Assembly (NCBI GenBank): GCA_949317995.1
Contig: OX439049.1
Location: forward strand, 17,484,395 to 17,548,394
DNA length: 64,000 nt
Direction of reading: 5' to 3'
Source: Acholoe squamosa
Lineage: Eukaryota > Annelida > Polychaeta > Phyllodocida > Polynoidae
Shown here: positions 1-8,700 of the stretch, piece by piece
Numbering within the stretch: position 1 is the first letter of the stretch
How the letters are laid out: every line of letters begins with the position of its first letter
Made by a program: the position numbers and the translations under genes
Notes under the pieces: generated by a model
What the model was told of the DNA's origin: nothing
What the model saw: the letters and a program-made list of their open reading frames with translations, nothing else
Database searches by the model: none

Positions 1-2
1 CA

Positions 3-881
3 AAAATGGTACTTTCCAAGGATGCTATACAGGACATACTATGGTGGCGAGCCAGCATACCAACTGCTAAGAAGGCACTGGATGTAGGTCCACCAGAGTT
101 TGAATTGTATATGGATGCATCGGATGACGGCTGGGGTGCACACAGGGGGAACGTCAGAACTAATGGCAGATGGCTTCCCTCTGAGGTGGACTTCCACACC
201 AACATCCACGAGACCATGGCAATAGAATATGGGCTAAAATCGTTGTGTAAAGTGAGAGGGGCTCATATTAGGGTCATGACAGATAATACCACGGCACTTG
301 CATATGTGAGACATATGGGAGGGCTGCAGTCTCCAATGTGTAATCTGGTATCAAGAAACATCTGGAACTGGTGTGAGTCTAGAGGGATCTGGTTGACAGC
401 GGCTCATGTGCCGGGAGTGGATAATGTCATCGCTGATCATGAGTCACGCCATTTCCAAGATGAGACTGAGTGGGAGATAAATGAATCAATTTTTGAAATC
501 ATTTGTGAAAGGTTTGGGAGGCCTCAGGTGGACATGTTCGCTTCTAGAACAAATTGTAAAGTTCAATGTTTTGTGTCACGTAGGCCAGAACCAGAAGCAT
601 GGAAAGTTGACTCTTTCTCATTCACATGGCCTAATAAGCTCTTATATTGTTTTCCTCCGTTCAGCATTGCAGGCCGGGTGCTTCAACGCATATTGAGGGC
701 AGGAGCAAGGGCAATCCTCGTGATGCCGGATTGGGAGAGTCAACCCTGGAAGGCAAAAGCCCACAAGTATGCGGTGGACTACGTACGGTTCCGCAAGAGA
801 AAGAACAACCTACTTCCTCATGGGGCCCCTACAAGCCTACAGTTCATAGGAAGTCTACCAATTATAGCTTTCCTTTTCTGA
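3..881 (+). CDS. DIRS polyprotein C-terminus: RNase H and methyltransferase-like domain (partial)
   Basis: The frame is open from the window edge to the stop at 879-881; the first Met (position 6) is internal, since the reverse transcriptase lies upstream. Counting from that Met, the RNase H acidic residues are visible: D37 in YMDASDDGWG, E69 in HETMAIE, D93 in MTDNTTALAYV, then HVPGVDNVIAD around 134-144. The DNTTALAYVRHMGG form is typical of DIRS-type RNase H. Residues ~170-250 (VDMFASRTN, then FPPF at 216-219, then ILVMPDW) match the C-terminal domain of DIRS polyproteins, often called adenine-methyltransferase-like. The last ~235 bp overlap the recombinase frame. Function: degradation of the RNA strand during cDNA synthesis; the C-terminal domain's role is unknown. 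Confidence 0.85.
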   Translation, partial: KMVLSKDAIQDILWWRASIPTAKKALDVGPPEFELYMDASDDGWGAHRGNVRTNGRWLPSEVDFHTNIHETMAIEYGLKSLCKVRGAHIRVMTDNTTALAYVRHMGGLQSPMCNLVSRNIWNWCESRGIWLTAAHVPGVDNVIADHESRHFQDETEWEINESIFEIICERFGRPQVDMFASRTNCKVQCFVSRRPEPEAWKVDSFSFTWPNKLLYCFPPFSIAGRVLQRILRAGARAILVMPDWESQPWKAKAHKYAVDYVRFRKRKNNLLPHGAPTSLQFIGSLPIIAFLF

Positions 882-1894
882 GGCGACGCCTCCAAAAGGA
901 AGGGTATGACAAGGCTTCCATTGACCTTATGATAAAAGCTTGGAGACCATCTACAAGGAAACTTTATACGACTTACATAAACAAATGGATAGTTTTCTGT
1001 GTTGAACGGGGTTATAACTGGATGAAGGGCACTATGCCACAAGTGTGTAAATTTATGAGAACTTTGTATGACTCGGGAGTAGGTCACGGAGTTATGAATG
1101 TGGCACGGTGTGCTTTGGGAACCCTGCTACCACAGGTAGATGGGGCGCCTATTGGGCAACATCCAAACATTTGCCATATGGTGAAGGGTACATACGAAGA
1201 TAGACCTAGTGGACCAAGGTATGACACGTTTTGGGACGTTACAAAGGTATTCAAGTTGTTCAAAAGTTGGGGGGATAACAGTTCTTTGTCACTTAAGAAG
1301 TTATCGTTGAAACTAGCGGTCTTAATTTTGCTTGTCACATCTCAAAGAGGGCAGACAATCTTAGCGTTAAGGACAGATGAACTGTCTTGGGAAGACAGAA
1401 ATGCTGTCTTCAGACTCAGTACTCTGTTAAAGTCTAACAGAGTCGGTGACCCTTTAAACACTGTGGTCTTGCGACCCTACATCCTGAATGAAAAACTCTG
1501 TGTGGTCAGCACCCTCAAAGCATATCTCACTAGGAGGCAAAAGGTCCGTGAAAAGTCTGAACGACTTAGGAGGAAGCTGAACCTCCCACCTCTTGAAAAT
1601 CCACTGCAGCTCCTTATGAGTTACATTTCGCCTCATGACGGAATCAGTAGGGATACCCTGGCCAGGTGGACCATTGCCACTCTAGACATGGCTGAGATTG
1701 ACACTTCACGTTGGAAGGCCCATTCTACTCGTGGGGCTTCAGCTTCAGCTTCCACCAAGGTAGGATCCTGCTTGAATGCCGTAATGCGCCTGGCAGGGTG
1801 GAAGTCAGCTGACTCATATCGGAAATTCTACAACAAGCCCATCGAGGTTGATACAGAGCATGTAGCTACTAACTTGCTGAGACTAGCAGATTAG
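647..1894 (+). CDS. DIRS tyrosine recombinase
   Basis: A 415-codon open frame in a different frame from, and overlapping, the RNase H gene. It encodes a tyrosine recombinase that would insert the circular DIRS cDNA. Numbering from the frame opening (a TTG at 647, not a certain start), the catalytic set is complete: R234 in TSQRGQT, H359 and R362 in HSTRGAS, W385 in AGWKSADSY and the nucleophile Y395 in RKFYNKP. The N-terminal part from ~76 (FLRRRLQKEG, then WRPSTRKLY) is the SAM-like core-binding domain. No ATG occurs before the core-binding domain, so translation may begin upstream in an overlapping manner. No internal stop or frameshift is seen, so the enzyme could be active. Confidence 0.88.
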   Translation: MFSSVQHCRPGASTHIEGRSKGNPRDAGLGESTLEGKSPQVCGGLRTVPQEKEQPTSSWGPYKPTVHRKSTNYSFPFLRRRLQKEGYDKASIDLMIKAWRPSTRKLYTTYINKWIVFCVERGYNWMKGTMPQVCKFMRTLYDSGVGHGVMNVARCALGTLLPQVDGAPIGQHPNICHMVKGTYEDRPSGPRYDTFWDVTKVFKLFKSWGDNSSLSLKKLSLKLAVLILLVTSQRGQTILALRTDELSWEDRNAVFRLSTLLKSNRVGDPLNTVVLRPYILNEKLCVVSTLKAYLTRRQKVREKSERLRRKLNLPPLENPLQLLMSYISPHDGISRDTLARWTIATLDMAEIDTSRWKAHSTRGASASASTKVGSCLNAVMRLAGWKSADSYRKFYNKPIEVDTEHVATNLLRLAD

Positions 1895-2174
1895 ATTTGT
1901 TGAACGTTCAAATGTATGGGTTATCTGGTGTATTAATTGCATTGGTTGGTTTATTTGACTACTCCAGATAACTAGTGTACTGTGCTTTAACCAAGTTGGT
2001 AAAGGTCAGAAAATTAAAGGTGTTGAATTGATTCTGTATTGGTCTTGGTCAATTATTAAATTGATAATAATTGAGAATTATTGATAATAGCCAAAAATCT
2101 TTATGACTAGAAAAACACATTCGCTTTCAACATCTCATCGGTTACGGAAATACCCGAGGTATTCCCGAGGTAAA

Positions 2175-2274
2175 ATTTTGGAATTTTGGGAAACTTACCG
2201 TAGGGTACCGGAGGGAAGTTGAAGTAAAACTTCTTATTTTACCGAGGGAATACGGGGTATTGGAGGAACAGATG
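2175..2274 (+). repeat. DIRS inverted repeat, left arm (internal complementary region)
   Basis: A 100-bp stretch is the exact reverse complement of 2432-2531. The two arms are separated by 157 bp. Position after the recombinase gene fits the internal complementary region used for circular intermediate formation in DIRS elements. Confidence 0.85.
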
Positions 2275-2431
2275 CCCTTCCCACCCTACCCGTATTCTTT
2301 CGAGGTTATTATTATTATATAAAAAATTGAAATGTCTAATCTGGTTGTTTCCAGAAAATTGTGTGTGTTTTTCTACTCATAGATTTTAGGTTTTCAAGTC
2401 TGTCGTCACGTGACCGCTTCGGGCCGCATCT

Positions 2432-2531
2432 CATCTGTTCCTCCAATACCCCGTATTCCCTCGGTAAAATAAGAAGTTTTACTTCAACTTCCCTCCGGTA
2501 CCCTACGGTAAGTTTCCCAAAATTCCAAAAT
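2432..2531 (-). repeat. DIRS inverted repeat, right arm (right terminal repeat)
   Basis: Exact reverse complement of 2175-2274 across 100 bp; the match stops at both ends (before 2432 and after 2531), so the element probably ends near 2531. The 80 bp that follow to the splice acceptor at 2610 are ordinary intron sequence. Confidence 0.8.
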
Positions 2532-2610
2532 ATATTTTTAACCCCATAAAATGCCTGTCCTCAGTATGCTAAATTGATATGTTTGAACAGTATTGTGTTG
2601 TTGATTACAG

Positions 2611-2790
2611 CCCCAAAGGCGTTTAAGGTTGAGGAGGACCACAACCAGTACAAGTGTCCGTTCGAGGGTTGTCCGAAGGCCTTCCGTAAGGAGAGTCTGG
2701 TCGAGTACCACATCAAGTATTACCACACCCAGGATGGGAAACCCATACCACCGCCACCACCGAGGAAGCGCAAGAAGACCAACAGTGTCT
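2611..2790 (+). CDS. PHF20: PHF20-like exon a: C2H2 zinc finger
   Basis: Acceptor TTGATTACAG before 2611, donor GTGAGT after 2790. Starts and ends in phase 1. Encodes one classical finger (YKCPFEGC...EYHIKYYH; C-x4-C-x12-H-x4-H), then a proline run and a basic RKRKK patch. In PHF20 the single C2H2 finger lies between the Tudor domains and the PHD finger, as here. Confidence 0.85.
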
Positions 2791-5700
2791 GTGAGTACCA
2801 CTTGATGACTAGCCTTTGTTAAATATATATTTTTTTTTGTACTTTAATCCCCTTTATCCGTGAAAAAAGCATTACCAGCCTGTCTGTAAGTACTTTTAAA
2901 CAGCCGGTGCTGTGATGCTGCCCACCCCATGATGTCACTAGTGATATTAGTGTCCGTCCCATAAATAAAAAGAAAGTGTAGGGGTATGGTATTTTGTATT
3001 GTAATATTACACTCGTAACGTTCATGTATCCGTGGGACTCAGACCCAGGTCTTTGAGTGTGATGGGGGAGTCCGGATGGCAGGTGGCAGCACCTGCCTTC
3101 GGGTTCGTATCCGTTACACCAGGGGGCCTTCTACTCGTCCGTCACGTGACGGGTCTGAGTTTCGCGGGCTTTTCCCCTATATAAGGGCAGTTCCTACCGT
3201 AGTTCTTCAGTAGTGGTCCTACCACTGCTCAGCACCCTGCTACTGTTACCTACGGGTAACCGAATGCCATCCGGCATGTAGTCTCTATAGGATGTGATCG
3301 TATGTAACTAAGGATAAGAATAAAACACTCGGTTGCCTACCCGGAAACCTTTCGTTATGATTTGACATCTAACTAAAAAGACGAACCACTACAAATATTG
3401 ATTATTCCATAGTCCTTTTACATCACTCTACACATTTACAACTACCGTAAACTTTTGCGTATAAGGCGCATCTTGCATATAAGACGCATCTAGAGTTCAA
3501 GAATATGGTCAGAAAAATAAAAAATTCGTAACTTTTGTTCTACTGAATGGATTTTGATAATTGAAAAAGCTATGTGCAGATAGGACACCCTGTACCCCCC
3601 TGGATCCCCCTATGTTCTATTATAACTTAGGGGAGTGTAAATAATTATGGGGGGGGGCCGTGCCATGCTTTACAGCTGTCTGGCTATACAGAACGACCCC
3701 CCCATTCTTTACATTGGGTTTTGGCCAAAAAATTAAGACAAAGTTGGTGCTCAATGGTGGAGATGTGAAGGTAAATGCAGGAAATCTGAGAATAGTGTGA
3801 GTAAGTTAAACATTTTTTGTGCGTACAATTTGCAGGGATTGTTGAAATTCGATATGGAAGGTTTAGAAAAAGAGAGGTTTGTAAGAGCTGTCCATTTTCT
3901 CTACACATTTCTATAGTAAATCTACTTTTTTGCTACTGTAGTCTGGAAGTTGCTTTTCAGTCAAATGTTAGGAGTCTTTATCAGGAGAATGTGTAGGCAA
4001 TTTCATGTTTTTCTAATGGGCAGTTTATGAGATATAGATTTACGTTTTTGTATTTTGACTTTTGGCCTCATCAAATACATGTTTGTTTCAGGGAGTAGTG
4101 GCTCTGGTTTAGATTTATGGGTGCATTTAGATATCAAAGAAGTAGAGGAATCTATTGCAGGAATTTTTATCATTTCCTTATGATGTTTTTATCCAACATA
4201 GATGTAGGTGATAAGTATATGAATAGGAACAAGTGAGATATTGTTGTTAAAAGTAGACATGAGCTGAAGCATGGCTAGGTGGGTTGGCCTTCAAGACCAG
4301 GAAAAGCTATGACTGATGTTTGATTGGTCTAGACAGCTATAATTACCTATGTATTACAACACACAAATTAAAGTAGTTTGGTGTAAAAGCAGGGGCAGGG
4401 TGGGTAGGTGGGGACCTGCCTTCGGGGACCAGACAATCATTAGTGGGTGTGGGAGGCTTAGGGTATGGTATGTAGGCACACCACTGGGTGTAGGAGGGTG
4501 CTCAGCTAGGCCTCAAGGGTCCTTGGTGGATTGGGGGGGGGGGGGGAGGATACTCAGTCATGCCTCAATAGTCTTGGGTGGGCAGGGGTAGGGTCAGTGA
4601 TTTGGTAGGTGCTCACAGAGGCTGTCAGAGTTGTGCTATTGGGAGGGGGGGGGGTATACCTTTACTTAGCCACAGCTGTAATAAGGTTTGGGGAAGGGGG
4701 GTCACTCAGTCACACCTCTGCATTCTTGGGTGGGTGGGAGGCCGTCAGAGTAGCAGTGGTTGATGTGGGTGGGAGGGGGAAGAGCCATAGATCAATACCA
4801 CCAGCACCACCCTTATGCTTGCATTCTATCATTTAACTTTTTATATCTTAGTCAAAAGTGAATTCTGAGAGTTGGATTTTATTTCTCATCAAAATTATTG
4901 GTCACATTATGTGAAAACTCCTAAAACCTATTACAGGTAGAAATCTGCCAATAAACAACAGTACCATAAATCCTTGTGTATAGGACTTTCATTGAAAATT
5001 GCTTTCTAGTTAAAGGAAAGCTCTTGGTGTCCTTATGGATCCAGGGAGAACTAAAACCTCGCATACAAGACGTGCCTTATACGCAAGAGATTAAAGTAAT
5101 GAAATACAATTCCCTTTCCCTCTGTCCATAGTCGGTTTTGATTGGAAACAACTGCTGTGTATTAAAAGCCAGAGAGGCAAAAAGCGACGTCACAAGCGTA
5201 AGATGTTGTGTTGCCTTGCTGTTCTTATTTAAAACGTCTGTGTTTGATTTTTGTCAACTTTTCATGTGTTTACGGCATTACACTGCCTCTATTGACCTAG
5301 GAATGACATCAATTGTGACTTCGTTTCTTATTATATACTAATCATGTTGATGATACTAAGAAACATCACATTTATTTTCACACAGGTTCTACAGATTCTG
5401 AGATATCTGTGGGTGGCCGTAGTTCCACCTCTAAGCGAAAGAGACGTCTAACGGAGGTGTCGTTGGGGAGTCTCCCCGACACGACACTAGACCGACTTCA
5501 GCTACAGATAGAGGACAGCATGGGGTCAGATATGTTAGATGGTGAGTACTAAATATCAGCACAAATATTTATGTAATCTCTGCTGGGGTAGGTAGGCACA
5601 CTGTTTATGGAACAAAATGGTACAAGAGAATTTATGGGACATGTGTAGTAACCTACCTTGTGTCGTCATAGACTTTCGCAATAAATATGTCATAATGTTT

Positions 5701-8700
5701 CAGGAATTAAAGGAAAGACCCACAGTTGATTACGAAACTATTTGACTGATCGCTCACAAATGACAGTTGTGAATAACCGTCAATCCAAGAGTAGGATGGT
5801 GGTCTGCCGTGTCCCTCAAGGGTCAGTCCTTGGACCATTGTTATTCTTGTTGCATGTAAATGATGTTACCTATTGTTTAGGTGCATGTAAAGCAAGACTG
5901 TATGCAGATGACACTGTCATTTATAGCGCTCACAGATATTCAAAGAACGCTGAGAATGATCTCCAAGATTCATTGAATTTGTTTTGTCTATGGTGTCTGA
6001 AGAATAAGTTGTCTGTCAATGCAAGCAAAACCAAGGTAATGGTGTTTACCTCTACAAAAGAGAAATTAGAGAATGCAAATGTCAATCTGTCTATAAATGA
6101 CAAAATACTCGAAACTGTTATGTCCTACAAGTACCTTGGGGTAACATTGGACCATTACTTGAAATATGATGTTTATTTGAGTAATGATTGTAAAACTGTC
6201 CATTTTAGGATGTACCAACTGTCTTGTATGAGATCTTTTCTAACACAAAGTGCAGCACTGAAGGTGCTAAGGTCCACAATCATACCATATTTTGATTATG
6301 GTGATGTCTTGTTTATCAACAGTGCAGATAAATATGTAAATCCTCTACAAACTGCCCAGAACTGATGTATCAAGATATGTTTACGAGTCCATCACATGAC
6401 AGACACCAATGATATTCATGGGTGAAAATCTGAGATCCGTGCCAATTGGATGGGAAGAGTGGTTAAAAATGAAAGTCAAAGAAGTTTGCTTATTCCTCTA
6501 CAATATAATCCTATTCCGAAAGGGGACAGTGATAAATGAATTATTTGAGTAATAGCACAATTATGAAAAATAATCCCTATGTTAAGAGATAGGAGGGCAA
6601 TATGTCCGTTACCCTGATTTTGAACATTCTAAAGGGCATTTGATTGGATGAGCATTGCACAAAAGCTATTGAAGGGAGCATAATGAGATTCACAGTGCAA
6701 ATAGAGTAATAGTAGGCCTTCCTTTCTACTATTAAATTAAGACATCCAGATATGATTATATTCTTCATCCATAGCTCTACTTTCATGGTAACGGACATAT
6801 CTTGAAATTGATATTATTTTTCCAAATTTATCTCTATTAGATAATCTACACTAGAATGTTTTAACTTGACCCTGGTAAGACTTAATATTAATGATGTTCT
6901 CTTCCAAGAGAGACCAATATCATCAGTGGTCTAGTGTGCATTCTATTTTTACTGAACATTTACTTTTATTTTCTTTGAAAAGACATGGTCATTTTGCCTA
7001 ATTTCATGATTCAATCTGTCACCAATATTTGTTAAATGTAAAATAACATGACAAATTTGGTATCCAGGTATAACTGCGGATGTCTACAACAGATGAAATA
7101 AGAAATCCTTATGGTCAATTCAGTCTAGTTTACTTGGTAATCAATATAAGACATCCATTTCAGTACTTTGTAATTGGCACGGATCTCAGATTGTCACCCT
7201 CATACTCTAGCAGCAATGCCACTAATGAAAGATAGGAGAACATGTCACTTAATGAACTATACCGGTATGTGCATTAGGTCTCTGAAAGCTGAATATAGGG
7301 ATAATGGGGACTTATCTACAAGAGCCTTTGATGGTCCAGTATTGGCAGTTCCACAAGCAAACTGTGTGGCTTACAGGAAAAGTGTTGAATATTGTGGGGC
7401 AATATGTTGGAATGAATTATCTGCGAAGAGGCAACTAACTGACTCACATTATCAATATGAACTAGGCACTAAATCCCTAATGAAGTCACTAGTTACTGTG
7501 GCTACCTAGGGTTGCACTGGTTTTGATTGATACCCATTGAAGATTCGTCTTTTCTGTTTTTGTTTTTTTTTCTCATTTTCTCTCATATATATAATAAACC
7601 TAATAATTAGCTGAACTTTAGCAGGCAGGTCTAGAATTATCTACCACTACACCTTTGGGTGGGTAGAAGGCTTACCTTTCTTTATTGCCAGGGGTGTATG
7701 ATTTTTGACACTGTCATTGCTGTATTCATGTAGTGTTTATGTTATCTCAGTTCACTGAACATACGCATTTTCATGTATACTACACATATATGTTCATATA
7801 TATCAACCTCTGTCAGCAATAAAGATAAATGTTCACAAAAGAAGAAAAATGTTTTAAAATCACCATGTATAAAAGTCAAGTTTAGCTCACTCCTATGCAA
7901 CTTATTAGTGCCACGATAGAAGGAAGTGCACCCACTGTCTCCTCAGATAAGAAACTTAGTAAAATGATGTGATAAAGATACGTCTTGTATTCAGTGCTGT
8001 AACTAAAAGTGAACCAAAATCCATTGTAGATCCATTACTTGGTGGGCCAATAGAAATTGATCATCATGAAGCACAAATAACGGATGACTCAATCGCGCTG
8101 GGCGAGGAAGCCGGTCCGATGAAGAAAGACGAAGAAGTGGTTAACTGCATCTGCCAGCTAAGTGACGAAAACGGTCTCATGATTCAGGTAAATGTTCTTA
8201 GTTCATGAATCATGATTTGAATGCTGTATAGGCTTACTGCTCAACTCATATGAGGTTCTGTCGATTCCAAATTGTGTGTGCCCAGATATTTTTTGATAAT
8301 CATGAGCCCTGGTAGAAACGTTGATGGTTGGGTCACAAATAACAATCACATTATAACACTGTTTCTCCAATCAAAATCATGCAAAAAAAGATGCATCTCG
8401 TACCACCAATTTTGAAAAAATCTTTAGTCATATATATCCCTGCAGTTTGTGCATTGTACTTGATAGAAGAGACTTCACAGTATTATGTTATTTTGGGTTT
8501 TCAGTGTGAGGTATGTTTGTGTTGGCAACACGCCAACTGTATGGAGCTGACGGAGGAGACGTTACCCAAGCGCTACGTCTGTTATATCTGTACCAACCCC
8601 CCAGGTGAGTCTATAGCAGAGATGTCAGAGCTTCAGAGGTCCGTCTATTTTCAGATGTTAAAACTTTCCCAAAAGTCAGACATCTCAGAGGCTTCTTTTA

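Larger units (their letters stand above)
1..2531 (+). mobile_element. DIRS-type retrotransposon, 3' portion (5' end outside window)
   Basis: Two overlapping open frames encode an RNase H/methyltransferase-like polyprotein end and a tyrosine recombinase, the gene pair that defines DIRS elements (integration by recombinase, no DDE integrase). Downstream lies a non-coding tail and a perfect 100-bp inverted repeat (2175-2274 and 2432-2531), which fits the internal complementary region and right inverted terminal repeat of DIRS. The reverse transcriptase half and the left terminus are outside the window. The element has the same orientation as the PHF20-like exons that begin 80 bp further on, so it most likely sits in an intron of that gene. 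Both frames are open over their whole visible length, suggesting a fairly recent copy. Confidence 0.85.
5727..7509 (+). pseudogene. LINE (CR1/L2-like) reverse transcriptase fragment, split by an insertion
   Basis: 5' truncated: homology begins near YLTDRSQ (~5739) just before the palm. Motifs in order: [24 protein letters not shown] (catalytic YADD), [29 protein letters not shown]. The frame stops at a TGA (6363-6365) at a place where related proteins have a sense codon, continues without other breaks to 6419, is cut by a 780-bp TIR element, and resumes at 7204 with the typical C-terminus ([22 protein letters not shown]) to TAG at 7507-7509. So only one nonsense change plus one insertion separate it from an open frame. 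It lies in the PHF20 intron between exons b and c, same strand. Confidence 0.85.

Noticed and set aside
3085-3120. tRNA gene suggested by GGGTTCGTATCC
   Set aside because: No matching A box or cloverleaf arms; it lies in the LTR-like block.
4349-4836. Gly/Trp-rich small proteins
   Set aside because: Composition artefact of the G-rich repeats; no splice or start context.
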